Positions 1 through 8,467 of a stretch of 64,000 nt of DNA are shown piece by piece. The position numbers and the translations under genes are program-made. Positions within the stretch are counted from its first letter, which is position 1, and each line of letters begins with the position of its first letter. This stretch comes from Streptomyces sp. NBC_00287 (GTDB lineage: Bacteria; Actinomycetota; Actinomycetes; Streptomycetales; Streptomycetaceae): positions 4,588,001-4,652,000 of the forward strand of contig NZ_CP108053.1 in the NCBI RefSeq assembly GCF_036173105.1, given 5' to 3'. Below the pieces are notes generated by a model. It saw only the letters and a program-made list of their open reading frames with translations. It was not told where the DNA came from and ran no database searches.

Positions 1-1
1 C

Positions 2-253
2 CGGCGGCTGCAGCAGATGCCGACGAACGTCCAGCGGGACACGACCCGTATGGAGAAGGTCCATGAGATGCAGGACGAGTACGCCTGGCTGCTGGAGCAG
101 ATGCCCCAGGGCCGCCCGGTCCCGCAGCAGGTGCTCGACATCCGCTGGATGATCGAGGAACTGAGGGTCAGCTATTTCGCCCACGCGCTCGGCACGGCGT
201 ACCCCGTCTCGGACAAGCGGATCGTGAAGGCGATCGACACGCTGGCGCCGTAA
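2..253 (+). CDS. hrpA: 3' end of ATP-dependent RNA helicase HrpA (partial)
   Basis: Only the last ~83 residues are in the window; the frame is open from base 2 and ends at TAA. The sequence (LQQMPTNVQRDTTRM near the start, then YAWLLEQMP, RWMIEELRVSYFAHALGT and a terminal KRIVKAI) matches the C-terminal DUF3418 region of actinobacterial HrpA DEAH-box helicases, which usually exceed 1,200 residues. The helicase core lies outside the window, so this rests on C-terminal resemblance alone. It is also what I would expect upstream of bldC in Streptomyces. Confidence 0.75.
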   Translation, partial: RRLQQMPTNVQRDTTRMEKVHEMQDEYAWLLEQMPQGRPVPQQVLDIRWMIEELRVSYFAHALGTAYPVSDKRIVKAIDTLAP

Positions 254-348
254 CGGAGCCTGCACAGAGGGTGAGTTCGACCAGGACACCCACCCTCCTG
301 TACAGTCTCTTCTCGCAGCGCAACGCAGCAATAAGCGCCGCGAAACCT

Positions 349-423
349 GGTCCTGTGGAGCAGCTTGGAGTGCTCGCCACCCTGTCAAGGTGGAGGCCGC
401 GGGTTCAAATCCCGTCAGGACCG
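349..423 (+). tRNA. tRNA-Asp (GTC)
   Basis: Cloverleaf visible: acceptor GGTCCTG (349-355) pairs with CAGGACC (416-422), discriminator G423. The anticodon loop CTGTCAA carries GTC at 384-386, and the T-loop GGGTTCAAATCCC is canonical. CCA is not encoded. A terminator follows at once. I see no further feature from the terminator to base 576. Confidence 0.95.
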
Positions 424-432
424 CATAGATGA

Positions 433-462
433 AAGAGCCCGGGTCATACGACCCGGGCTCTT
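433..462 (+). terminator. Intrinsic terminator after tRNA-Asp
   Basis: A perfect 13-bp inverted repeat (AAGAGCCCGGGTC / GACCCGGGCTCTT) with a 4-nt loop sits just downstream of the tRNA, followed by TCTG rather than a long T run. Confidence 0.8.
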
Positions 463-576
463 CTGCGTTTGCCGTCCCGGGCGACCCCAAGGCGCCCCAC
501 GCCGTCTTGACGGCGTCACATTCCGTCGGTACCCAGAAACCAGGGCCCCTTCTCCGTACGGCCCTGGAGGTGGCGT

Positions 577-792
577 ATGACGGCTTCGGCTAGGCATGAG
601 ACGCGGGCGTTGCTCCGTGCGCATCTGGCGGCCGCTTCCTCCTACCGGCATCTCACCCGGCACTGCCCGATCTGCCATCAGCTGCTGCGGCTCGCGATGG
701 ACTCCCCGCCGCCGGCCCCCGCCGAGCCAGTCGAGTCCGTCGAGTCCGTCGAGTCCGTCGAGTCCGGGGAGGAAAGCCCCGCCCCCGCGTGA
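577..792 (+). CDS. Small CPxC-containing protein (DUF6274-like)
   Basis: 71 residues starting MTASARHETRALLRAHLAAA, with CPICHQLLRLAM in the middle and an acidic, proline-rich tail. A CPxC pair followed by His suggests a small metal-binding or redox knuckle, but no function is known. The N-terminus looks like a small conserved Streptomyces family that I believe is DUF6274. The C-terminus contains four tandem 9-bp units (GTCGAGTCC, 730-765) encoding VES repeats, so length may vary between strains. The gene stands alone between the tRNA-Asp unit and the bldC terminator. Confidence 0.6.
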   Translation: MTASARHETRALLRAHLAAASSYRHLTRHCPICHQLLRLAMDSPPPAPAEPVESVESVESVESGEESPAPA

Positions 793-1243
793 CCATCGCC
801 GGCCTCAACACCCGCGCCACCGTGGGACGCTGGAACGTGCGGTTCCTCTAGCGCACATACGCCAAGGGCAACAAGCTCCCTGGCATGTGACGGGTGTCAC
901 CGCATGAGTTTCCGAAACCGCGGTACTTACACCCCACCTACAACTGGTCAATTTAATATGTGCAATTGCACCACCCACGGGGGTGCATCCACAGGAGATC
1001 CGACACCCCTCCCCAGGCTCCGACAAGGCCACACACAGAGCCCCCCGCAAGCCTTGGCTGCGCACACAAAAAAGATCGCGCTGGACCCGGCGGAGTCCAG
1101 CGCGATCTACGACGCACCCTGTCAGTTGCCTGAAGCCTTGGGCGTGGGTCCTGTTGGGGCAGTACCCGCGTCGCTTGGAGCTGTAGGTTCTGGACGCCTC
1201 GGCATGTTGGGGGACCTGCCGATTTGCCCAGCTATGAAGTTGT
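793..1243. other. Intergenic region with the bldC 3' untranslated region
   Basis: About 450 bp between the small CxxC gene and the bldC stop. It holds the bldC terminator (annotated separately) and a relatively AT-rich patch near 935-970. I see no convincing coding frame on either strand. Confidence 0.6.
1068..1107 (-). terminator. bldC intrinsic terminator
   Basis: A perfect 13-bp inverted repeat GATCGCGCTGGAC / GTCCAGCGCGATC (1074-1086 and 1095-1107) is followed, reading the minus strand, by six T residues. It lies ~140 nt beyond the bldC stop codon, giving bldC a long 3' untranslated region. Confidence 0.9.
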
Positions 1244-1450
1244 TCAGGCCTCGCTGCGCTGCTGCGGGATGCCCGCGAGCAGAGCGCGGACCTCAGCCTC
1301 GCGGTAACGGCGGTGCCCGCCGAGCGTACGGATGGACGTAAGCTTTCCGGCCTTCGCCCACCGTGTGACCGTCTTCGGGTCCACACGGAACATGGTGGCG
1401 ACCTCAGCCGGGGTCAGCAGCGGCTCGGCATCAGGGGTGCGAGCGGTCAT
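1244..1450 (-). CDS. bldC: Developmental regulator BldC (MerR-like HTH)
   Basis: 68 residues, the usual BldC length. It is essentially one MerR-type winged helix-turn-helix: LLTPAEVATMFRVDPKTV (helix-turn-helix), RWAKAGKLTSIRTLGGHRRY (wing), then VRALLAGI. It lacks the dimerisation and effector domains of true MerR proteins. BldC is known to bind DNA cooperatively as head-to-tail oligomers on direct repeats and to control the timing of Streptomyces development. The gene is monocistronic, with its own terminator at 1068-1107 and promoter region above 1450. Identification is by near-complete recall of the sequence. Confidence 0.95.
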   Translation of the reverse strand: MTARTPDAEPLLTPAEVATMFRVDPKTVTRWAKAGKLTSIRTLGGHRRYREAEVRALLAGIPQQRSEA

Positions 1451-2025
1451 GAGCGGCCTCCTCGGGAGAACCGAACCTTCTCGGTTCTTTCCTCTAAATT
1501 CTGCACCTTGACCCGCGTTGCCCGAAATGGCGGACGCGAGTCGAGTCGGTTATAGGACGAACGGCTTGTCCTCGGCACTACAACTACACCATCTGTCCAG
1601 CCGCGTCGGCCAAACCGATGGAATTGCCCCTCCAGGTGTTCATCAGCGACGGAAGCCGATGGACCATGCCATAGCGGACAGTCACGCCACTGTGACGATC
1701 AGTCACAGGGCGATCAGGAGGCACCAGACCCCCCAAAGCGTGCAATGCGAGCGGAGTCCTCCCCGGACTCCTTGTCCTATTTTGGCATGAGGGAGGGCAA
1801 GAGACGCAAGAGCCGCGTAAGTGCGGTCCATCACGCTTGACACACCTTGAGGCTGAACGCCCGGATCGGGACCTACGTCCCCATGTTGACGAAACTTCAG
1901 CAACGCCAGGCGCGTCAGAAGGAGGACGAAACCCGAAAACGGGCGTCTGGTCAAACGTCAGTTCGTGACCTGGCCCACAGTGACTGGACCCACAGTGACC
2001 CGGGCCACAGTGACCTGGCCCACAG
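1451..2025. other. Intergenic region: bldC promoter side
   Basis: 575 bp between bldC and the conserved gene ending at 2026. It should hold the bldC promoter and leader in the AT-richer part just above 1450. The far end is a 15-bp tandem array (1965-2024). Short frames in between have low-quality composition and no family resemblance. Confidence 0.55.
1965..2024. repeat. 15-bp tandem repeat, four units
   Basis: Consecutive 15-mers: GTGACCTGGCCCACA, GTGACTGGACCCACA, GTGACCCGGGCCACA, GTGACCTGGCCCACA, then a decayed fifth beginning GTCAGTTGGCC. Units 1 and 4 are identical. The array abuts the stop codon (2026-2028) of the minus-strand gene. Confidence 0.9.
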
Positions 2026-2868
2026 TCAGTTGGCCGACCGCCGGTCCCGTACCGACCGCCACCGCTCCACCAGCCGCCCGTACGCCACCCCCGCCGCCGC
2101 GCCGTCGCCCTCCCGCAGCGCCGCGATGCCCTCGGCCACATCCGCGGCGGAGTGGTCGTCCTCCAGCTCACCGGCCGGCAGCACATGCACCAGGCCGCCG
2201 TAGTCGAGTTCGACCAGGGACCGCGGATGGAACTCCTCCAGCCAGCGCCCCACGTCCACCAGGCCGTCCACGAGCGGCCCTTCGTCGATGGTGTCCTTGA
2301 GCGTCCTGAGCGCTCGAGCCACCCGGCGCCGCGCCTGCACCATCGGCGTCCGGTAGCGCAGCATCGGCGGGATCTCGCCGGTGCCCTTGTCGTAGCGCCG
2401 CTCCTCGTCCCCGACCAGCACGAACCAGTGCAGCGGCACCTGCCAGGTCGAAGTGCGGATCCAGGGCCGGGCGTCCGGGTTGCGCGCCAGCCAGCGCTCG
2501 TAGTCCTGGGCCGCCTGCCGCCGTACGACCTCTGGCAGCACCGCTTCCAGGACCGGCCGCGGCAGCTCCTCGGGCAGCTCGCCGAGCGCCTGCCAGCCGC
2601 GCAGCCGGGTGCGCCAGGGGCACACGCACACCACCCCGTCGACCTCGAGCACAAAGGCGTCGCTGCTCTCGTGCACCGGCACCGGGATGGGCGGGGTGGG
2701 CAGCAAGTCGGCGAGGGCGCGGCGCAGTTCGTCCTGGTACGAGGGACGGTCGGTGCGGCGGGCGTAGCGCTCCCAGTGGCCGCGCTCGGGCTCGGGGAAG
2801 GCGGCCAGCGGCTCGTACACGCGCAGATAGGTCGCGTACGGAACGATCACCGAGGACACCTTGGGCAC
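2026..2868 (-). CDS. Conserved actinobacterial protein of unknown function
   Basis: About 280 residues, soluble, without a signal peptide or membrane segment. I chose the GTG at 2868 (MPKVSSVIVPYATYLRVYEP) because GGAGGG lies ~11 nt upstream; an in-frame ATG at 2919 lacks such a site. Notable stretches are the N-terminal YATYLRVYEPLAAFPE, RTSTWQVPLHWFVLVGDEER and a C-terminal half rich in RALRTL and DVGRWLEEFHPRSLVELDYGGL. I recognise it as a conserved Streptomyces gene between bldC and vdh but know no function. A 15-bp tandem array begins immediately after its stop codon. Confidence 0.7.
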   Translation of the reverse strand: MPKVSSVIVPYATYLRVYEPLAAFPEPERGHWERYARRTDRPSYQDELRRALADLLPTPPIPVPVHESSDAFVLEVDGVVCVCPWRTRLRGWQALGELPEELPRPVLEAVLPEVVRRQAAQDYERWLARNPDARPWIRTSTWQVPLHWFVLVGDEERRYDKGTGEIPPMLRYRTPMVQARRRVARALRTLKDTIDEGPLVDGLVDVGRWLEEFHPRSLVELDYGGLVHVLPAGELEDDHSAADVAEGIAALREGDGAAAGVAYGRLVERWRSVRDRRSAN

Positions 2869-3090
2869 GCCTGCTCCCTCCCCCGCCGTCTGCCAGGAAA
2901 ACCTGCGAAACCCGCTCACAAAGACGCGGGAAAACTATGCAAATCGTCGCACGGGGGTACTCCGGGAGTAGGTGATCCTGAGCACGTCGAGGTGGCGGGG
3001 CGCCCCAGGCTCTAATCTCATGCTCACAGTTCCCGCCACCCCTACGGGAGCTGCTCCGAACCGCCGCTACTTACACCAGGAGTCACCACA

Positions 3091-4194
3091 GTGACCGACG
3101 TGACCGGCGCATCTGCTGATGTACTGCACACCCTGTTCCATTCGGAGCAGGGGGGTCATGAGCAAGTCGTGCTCTGCCAGGACCGCGCCAGTGGCCTCAA
3201 GGCCGTCATCGCCCTCCACAACACCGCGCTGGGCCCCGCCCTCGGCGGTACGCGCTTCTACCCGTACGCGACCGAGGAAGAGGCCGTCGCCGACGCCCTG
3301 AACCTCGCGCGCGGGATGTCGTACAAGAACGCCATGGCCGGTCTCGACCACGGCGGCGGCAAGGCCGTGATCATCGGTGACCCCGAGCGCGACAAGACCG
3401 AGGAGCTGCTGCTGGCCTACGGCCGGTTCGTGGCCTCCCTCGGCGGGCGCTATGTCACCGCCTGCGACGTCGGCACGTATGTCGCCGACATGGACGTCGT
3501 GGCCCGCGAGTGCCGCTGGACGACCGGGCGTTCGCCGGAGAACGGCGGCGCCGGCGACTCCTCCGTGCTCACCGCGTTCGGCGTCTACCAGGGCATGCGG
3601 GCCTCCGCCCAGCATCTGTGGGGCGACCCCTCGCTGCGCGGCAAGCGCGTCGGTATCGCGGGCGTCGGCAAGGTCGGCCACCACCTGGTGGAGCACCTGG
3701 TCGCGGAGGGCGCCGAGATCTTCGTGACCGACGTGCGCGAGGACGCCGTACGGCGGATCACCGAGCGGCACGCGCGTGTGACGGCTGTGGCCGACACCGA
3801 GGCGCTGATCCGCGTCGAGGGCCTCGACATCTACGCGCCCTGCGCGCTCGGCGGAGCGCTGAGCGACGACTCGTTGCCGGTGCTCACCGCCAAGGTCGTC
3901 TGCGGGGCCGCCAACAACCAGCTCGCCCATCCGGGCGTGGAGAAGGACCTCGCCGACCGCGGGATCCTCTACGCCCCGGACTACGTGGTGAACGCCGGCG
4001 GTGTCATCCAGGTCGCCGACGAGCTGCACGGCTTCGACTTCGAGCGGTGCAAGGCCAAGGCGGCCAAGATCTACGACACCACGCTGGCCATATTCGCACG
4101 TGCGAAGGCGGACGGGATCCCGCCGGCCGCCGCGGCCGACCGGATCGCCGAGCAGCGGATGCACGAGGCCGCCGCGGCCCGCCGGGCGCGCTGA
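3091..4194 (+). CDS. vdh: Valine (branched-chain amino acid) dehydrogenase
   Basis: 367 residues of the Glu/Leu/Phe/Val dehydrogenase family; it oxidatively deaminates valine (also Leu and Ile) with NAD+ to 2-oxo acids, feeding branched-chain acyl-CoA and polyketide starter pools. Visible: glycine-rich substrate site ALGGTRFYP, catalytic-Lys segment GLDHGGGKAVI near residue 87, and Rossmann motif GIAGVGKVGHHL near 188, then CGAANNQLA and APDYVVNAGG. The GTG start follows CAGGAG at a suitable distance. It closely matches the S. coelicolor and S. avermitilis Vdh I remember. It appears monocistronic, with a large inverted repeat downstream. Confidence 0.95.
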   Translation: MTDVTGASADVLHTLFHSEQGGHEQVVLCQDRASGLKAVIALHNTALGPALGGTRFYPYATEEEAVADALNLARGMSYKNAMAGLDHGGGKAVIIGDPERDKTEELLLAYGRFVASLGGRYVTACDVGTYVADMDVVARECRWTTGRSPENGGAGDSSVLTAFGVYQGMRASAQHLWGDPSLRGKRVGIAGVGKVGHHLVEHLVAEGAEIFVTDVREDAVRRITERHARVTAVADTEALIRVEGLDIYAPCALGGALSDDSLPVLTAKVVCGAANNQLAHPGVEKDLADRGILYAPDYVVNAGGVIQVADELHGFDFERCKAKAAKIYDTTLAIFARAKADGIPPAAAADRIAEQRMHEAAAARRAR

Positions 4195-4492
4195 TCCACG
4201 GACGGCGCACAGGTTTGACCGGTACCCGCCGGTGGGCACTTAGAGAGAACTCTCACTTCTACCGGCGGGTCGACCGGCGATAAGTGGTTAAAATCGCCGT
4301 TGACCAGCGAGGACAGGGCACCTCGAAGGTCCTGGGCACACGCGCGTCCTGCGGGCGACGTACCGTATGGCCGCGGGCTCAGGTACCGTGGAAGCCCTAC
4401 GGACCGGTCTCTCTGCGGAGAGCCCGTTCCAGATCATGAACGCGTGTCGAGACTCTGGGGCCGTCGAGCCCCGTCACCGAGGGGGTCGAGCC
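4195..4492. other. vdh to DUF3073 intergenic leader with inverted repeats
   Basis: 298 bp. ACCCGCCGGT (4224-4233) and ACCGGCGGGT (4261-4270) are perfect 10-bp arms with a nested GAGA/TCTC hairpin; this is probably the vdh terminator, although no T run follows. Nearer the next gene, GGGGC-CGTCGA-GCCCC and a TCTCT/GGAGA hairpin suggest a structured 5' leader. I do not recognise a known riboswitch. Confidence 0.45.
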
Positions 4493-4747
4493 ATGGGGCG
4501 CGGCCGGGCCAAGGCCAAGCAGACGAAGGTCGCCCGCCAGCTGAAGTACAACAGCGGCGGGACTGACCTGTCGCGTCTGGCCAACGAGCTGGGCGCTTCG
4601 ACTTCGAACCAGCCGCCGAACGGCGAGCCGTTCGAGGACGACGAAGACGAAGACGACCCGTACGCCCAGTACGCGGATCTCTACAACGACGACGACGAGG
4701 ACGAGGACGGCGAGTCCGGTCCCACGTCGCAGCGTCGCGGCGCTTGA
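4493..4747 (+). CDS. DUF3073 family small acidic protein
   Basis: 84 residues: a basic N-terminus (MGRGRAKAKQTKVARQLKY), a short middle (DLSRLANELG), and a highly acidic tail (EDDEDEDDPYAQYADLYN, DDDEDEDGE). This charge layout is characteristic of the actinobacterial DUF3073 family, whose function is unknown. The ATG at 4493 is preferred to upstream frame extensions because family members begin with MGRGRAK. It is convergent with purM, with a shared terminator between them. Confidence 0.85.
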   Translation: MGRGRAKAKQTKVARQLKYNSGGTDLSRLANELGASTSNQPPNGEPFEDDEDEDDPYAQYADLYNDDDEDEDGESGPTSQRRGA

Positions 4748-4785
4748 CGTAGCACGCTTCGCAGTTTCCGTCACAACTGCACTTC

Positions 4786-4817
4786 ACCCGGTCCGGGGCC
4801 TTGGCGCCGGACCGGGT
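4786..4817. terminator. Bidirectional terminator between DUF3073 gene and purM
   Basis: Perfect 11-bp inverted repeat ACCCGGTCCGG / CCGGACCGGGT with a 10-nt loop, followed by TTTC on the plus strand. It sits between convergent genes. Confidence 0.8.
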
Positions 4818-4830
4818 TTCGTGCTGCCGA

Positions 4831-5895
4831 TCAGGCGTAGTCCCCCACCAGCTCGGCGCCGGTGGTGTGCTCACCCCGGTCCGTGATCTCGCCGGCGACC
4901 CAGGCCTCGACCCCACGGTCGGCCAGCGTGTCCAGAGCCACGTCCGTGGACTCCTCCGGCACGATCGCGATCATGCCGACGCCCATGTTGAGCGTCTTCT
5001 CCAGCTCAAGACGCTCGACCTCACCGGTCTTGCCGACGAGGTCGAAGACCGGGGCGGGCGTCCAGGTGGAGCGGTCGACGATCGCGTGCAGCTCGTCCGG
5101 GATGACGCGGGCCAGGTTGGCGGCGAGGCCACCACCCGTGATGTGCGAGAAGGCGTGCACCTCGGCGGTCCGGGTCAGCGCCAGACAGTCCAGCGAGTAG
5201 ATCTTGGTCGGCTCCAGCAGCTCCTCGCCGAGGGTGCGGCCGAACTCCTCGATCCGCGCGTCCAGGGCGAGCCCGGCCTGGTTCAGCAGGACGTGCCGGA
5301 CGAGCGAGTACCCGTTCGAGTGAAGACCGGAGGCCGCCATGGCGATCACGGTGTCACCCTTACGGATGCGATCCGGGCCGAGCAGCCGGTCGGCCTCCAC
5401 GACGCCCGTACCGGCGCCGGCGACGTCGAAGTCGTCCGGGCCGAGCAGGCCGGGGTGCTCGGCCGTCTCGCCGCCGACCAGGGCGCAGCCCGCGAGGACA
5501 CAGCCCTCGGCGATGCCCTTCACGATGGCGGCGACCCGCTCGGGGTGGACCTTGCCGACGCAGATGTAGTCGGTCATGAACAGCGGCTCGGCGCCGCACA
5601 CCACGATGTCGTCCATGACCATCGCGACCAGGTCGTGGCCGATGGTGTCGTAGACGCCCATCTGGCGCGCGATGTCGACCTTGGTGCCGACGCCGTCCGT
5701 GGCGGAGGCGAGCAGCGGACGCTCGTAGCGCTTGAGGGCGGAGGCGTCGAAGAGGCCGGCGAAACCGCCGAGGCCGCCGAGGACCTCGGGGCGCTGCGTC
5801 TTCTTCACCCACTCCTTCATCAGCTCGACGGCACGGTCGCCCGCTTCGATGTCGACGCCCGCGGCTGCGTAGCTGGCACCAGTTGTCTCAGACAT
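4831..5895 (-). CDS. purM: Phosphoribosylformylglycinamidine cyclo-ligase (AIR synthetase)
   Basis: 354 residues. It catalyses ATP-dependent closure of FGAM to aminoimidazole ribonucleotide in de novo purine synthesis. Diagnostic stretches: start MSETTGASYAAAGVDIEAGD, LLASATDGVGTKVDIAR, HDLVAMVMDDIVVCGAEPLF, LVGGETAEHPG and FSHITGGGLAANL. ATG 5895 was chosen because it gives the standard family N-terminus. It lies 32 bp downstream of the purF stop and is probably co-transcribed with purF. Confidence 0.97.
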   Translation of the reverse strand: MSETTGASYAAAGVDIEAGDRAVELMKEWVKKTQRPEVLGGLGGFAGLFDASALKRYERPLLASATDGVGTKVDIARQMGVYDTIGHDLVAMVMDDIVVCGAEPLFMTDYICVGKVHPERVAAIVKGIAEGCVLAGCALVGGETAEHPGLLGPDDFDVAGAGTGVVEADRLLGPDRIRKGDTVIAMAASGLHSNGYSLVRHVLLNQAGLALDARIEEFGRTLGEELLEPTKIYSLDCLALTRTAEVHAFSHITGGGLAANLARVIPDELHAIVDRSTWTPAPVFDLVGKTGEVERLELEKTLNMGVGMIAIVPEESTDVALDTLADRGVEAWVAGEITDRGEHTTGAELVGDYA

Positions 5896-5927
5896 GTGGT
5901 GAGAACTTTCGTGTCGTACGGCAGAAC

Positions 5928-7454
5928 TTAGGGGCGGCGGATCGCGTCCGCGGCAGCCGTGGCGGCGGGCCCTGCGGCCAGCTCGGTCTCCAGGAGCTGC
6001 TTGCCGAGCAGCTCGGGGTCCGGGAGTTCCATCGGGTACTCGCCGTCGAAGCAGGCGCGGCAGAGGTTCGGCTTGGCGATGGTGGTCGCCTCGATCATGC
6101 CGTCGAGGGAGATGTACGCCAGGGAGTCGGCGCCGAGCGAGGTGCCGATCTCGTCGATGGTCATGCCGTTGGCGATGAGCTCCGCGCGGGTGGCGAAGTC
6201 GATGCCGAAGAAGCAGGGCCACTTCACGGGCGGCGAGGAGATCCGGATGTGGACCTCGGCGGCGCCGGCCTCGCGGAGCATGCGGACCAGGGCCCGCTGG
6301 GTGTTGCCGCGCACGATGGAGTCGTCGACGACGACCAGGCGCTTGCCCTTGATGACTTCCTTCAGCGGGTTCAGCTTCAGGCGGATGCCGAGCTGCCGGA
6401 TGGTCTGCGAGGGCTGGATGAACGTACGGCCGACGTAGGCGTTCTTCACCAGGCCCGCGCCGAAGGGGATGCCGGAGGCCTCCGCGTAGCCGATGGCGGC
6501 CGGGGTGCCGGATTCCGGGGTCGCTATGACCAGGTCGGCCTCGACCGGGGCCTCCTTCGCCAGGCGGCGGCCCATCTCCACGCGGGAGAGGTACACATTC
6601 CGGCCGGCGATGTCGGTGTCCGGGCGGGCCAGGTAGACGTACTCGAAGACACAGCCCTTGGGCTTCGCTTCCGCGAATCGGGAGGTGCGCAGGCCGTTCT
6701 CGTCGATGGCGATGAACTCGCCCGGCTCGATCTCGCGGACGTAGGCGGCACCGCAGATGTCGAGGGCGGCGGACTCCGAGGCCACGACCCAGCCGCGCTC
6801 CAGGCGGCCGAGGACCAGCGGGCGGATGCCCTGCGGGTCACGGGCCGCGTAGAGGGTGTGCTCGTCCATGAAGACGAGGGAGAAGGCGCCCTTGACCTGC
6901 GGGAGGATCTGGTGGGCGGCCTCTTCGATGGTCAGCGGCTTGCCGTCCTCGTCCGCCTGGGCCGCGAGCAGCGCGGTGAGCAGGTCGGTGTCGTTGGTCG
7001 CCGCCACACGCGGGGTGCGGCCCTCCTGCTTGGGCAGGTCGGCGACCATCTCGGCGAGCTGGGCGGTGTTGACGAGGTTGCCGTTGTGGCCGAGCGCGAT
7101 CGAGCCGTGCGCGGTGGCACGGAACGTCGGCTGGGCGTTCTCCCACACGGAGGCACCGGTGGTCGAGTAGCGGGCGTGACCGACCGCGATATGACCCTGG
7201 AGCGAACCGAGCGAGGTCTCGTCGAAGACCTGGGACACAAGGCCCATGTCCTTGAAGACGAGGATCTGGGAGCCGTTGCTGACCGCGATTCCCGCGGATT
7301 CCTGACCCCGATGCTGGAGGGCGTAGAGCCCGAAGTAAGTGAGCTTGGCGACCTCTTCGCCCGGAGCCCAGACACCGAAGACGCCGCAAGCGTCCTGGGG
7401 GCCTTTCTCACCGGGGAGCAGATCATGATTGAGTCGACCGTCACCACGTGGCAC
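5928..7454 (-). CDS. purF: Amidophosphoribosyltransferase
   Basis: 508 residues. It commits PRPP to purine synthesis by forming 5-phosphoribosylamine from glutamine. An N-terminal Ntn glutaminase has its catalytic Cys at residue 23 (DACGVFGVW) after a ~22-residue propeptide. The C-terminal phosphoribosyltransferase carries the PRPP loop VVVDDSIVRGNTQ. CFFGIDFATRAELIA and NLCRACFDGEYP match Fe-S-type (B. subtilis-like) enzymes. The gene precedes purM in the same direction with a 32-bp gap. Confidence 0.97.
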   Translation of the reverse strand: MPRGDGRLNHDLLPGEKGPQDACGVFGVWAPGEEVAKLTYFGLYALQHRGQESAGIAVSNGSQILVFKDMGLVSQVFDETSLGSLQGHIAVGHARYSTTGASVWENAQPTFRATAHGSIALGHNGNLVNTAQLAEMVADLPKQEGRTPRVAATNDTDLLTALLAAQADEDGKPLTIEEAAHQILPQVKGAFSLVFMDEHTLYAARDPQGIRPLVLGRLERGWVVASESAALDICGAAYVREIEPGEFIAIDENGLRTSRFAEAKPKGCVFEYVYLARPDTDIAGRNVYLSRVEMGRRLAKEAPVEADLVIATPESGTPAAIGYAEASGIPFGAGLVKNAYVGRTFIQPSQTIRQLGIRLKLNPLKEVIKGKRLVVVDDSIVRGNTQRALVRMLREAGAAEVHIRISSPPVKWPCFFGIDFATRAELIANGMTIDEIGTSLGADSLAYISLDGMIEATTIAKPNLCRACFDGEYPMELPDPELLGKQLLETELAAGPAATAAADAIRRP

Positions 7455-7511
7455 GCCACCGAGTGTAGGCGAGATCGACCACTGGTCCGAATTCGCTGAG
7501 AGTGGGCTTTC

Positions 7512-8408
7512 TTACTTCGCACGGGCGACGAGACCGGCCCCGGAGGCCGCCGTGAGGGTCAGTTCCTGGTCTTTCTGCTGGTAGGACACCTTGCCGGAGA
7601 GGATGTCGGTCAGCTCCTGCTCCGCCTTCATGACCGGGCCCTCGCACAGCATGCGTGTGGTCGACAGCGGTCCGAACTCGATGGTGCCGTCCTTGACGGT
7701 CGCCTTGCCGCGGAAGTTGTTGCAGCCGAGGTTGCCGCTCGCGGTGCCGTCCTTGGCGAGGGTGAGGTGGGCCTTGGCGCCCTTGGGCAGGGACTGGGCC
7801 GTGGCGTCGTCGCCCTTGCCGGAGACCAGGGTGTCGATGGTCCACTTGGTGCCCTTCAGGGCCGGCTCGGGCTCCTCGGCCGGTCCCTCGGCCAGGGTGA
7901 TGCTGTCGCCTTCGCCGCGGGTCAGGGTGAGGAACTTGGTGCCGTCCTGCTCCTCGATCTCGGCCTTCAGAGTGCCGGTGAAGACACTCTGGAACTTCTC
8001 CTCGAACTCCTGGACCGGGCCGGGGCAGCCCATCGCGGTCGAGGCGAGGTCGGTGATCTTCACGGTGTCGCCGTCGATCTCGACGTCGGCGCCGAAGTCG
8101 TTGCAGCCCACGGTGCCGCCGGACTCGCCGCCGCCGACGTCCGGCTCGGCGGCGCCGGGCTTGAAGGTGATGTGCGCCTCGTCGACCCGGAAGTTCTTCT
8201 CCTCCGTCGGCAGCTTGTACTCCTTGCCATCGACGGTCACCGTGTGCGGCACCCAGCGGGTGTCCGCCATGACGTCGGTGGTCCTGGTGGTCTTCTCGCC
8301 GTCTCCGACCGAGCCGCTGCCACTGCCGGATTCCGTGCCGCAGGCGGCCAGCACGGCGGTGCCGGCCAGGGCCGCGGCGGCGTACTTCACACTTGTCGTC
8401 CGCTTCAT
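7512..8408 (-). CDS. META-domain lipoprotein (two META domains)
   Basis: 298 residues with a lipoprotein signal (MKRTTSVKYAAAALAGT, then VLAACG lipobox, Cys ~23), so it is probably anchored on the outer face of the membrane. Two tandem META/HslJ-like domains follow: the first with TVGCNDFGADVEI and STAMGCPGPVQEFEEKF, the second with GTASGNLGCNNFRGKATV and STTRMLCEGPVMKAEQEL. The paired cysteines recur in each domain. HslJ-type domains are associated with stress or antibiotic tolerance, but the role here is unknown. It sits between purF and an MDMPI-fold gene, probably as an independent unit. Confidence 0.85.
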   Translation of the reverse strand: MKRTTSVKYAAAALAGTAVLAACGTESGSGSGSVGDGEKTTRTTDVMADTRWVPHTVTVDGKEYKLPTEEKNFRVDEAHITFKPGAAEPDVGGGESGGTVGCNDFGADVEIDGDTVKITDLASTAMGCPGPVQEFEEKFQSVFTGTLKAEIEEQDGTKFLTLTRGEGDSITLAEGPAEEPEPALKGTKWTIDTLVSGKGDDATAQSLPKGAKAHLTLAKDGTASGNLGCNNFRGKATVKDGTIEFGPLSTTRMLCEGPVMKAEQELTDILSGKVSYQQKDQELTLTAASGAGLVARAK

Positions 8409-8467
8409 GTCTCTTCGACGTACGAGGCGGGTGTTGGGTTCGGTGTCGTTACCGGTCCGTTGTGTCG

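Noticed and set aside
1703..1954. 83-codon frame upstream of bldC
   Set aside because: Poor codon bias and no ribosome site; lies in the intergenic region.
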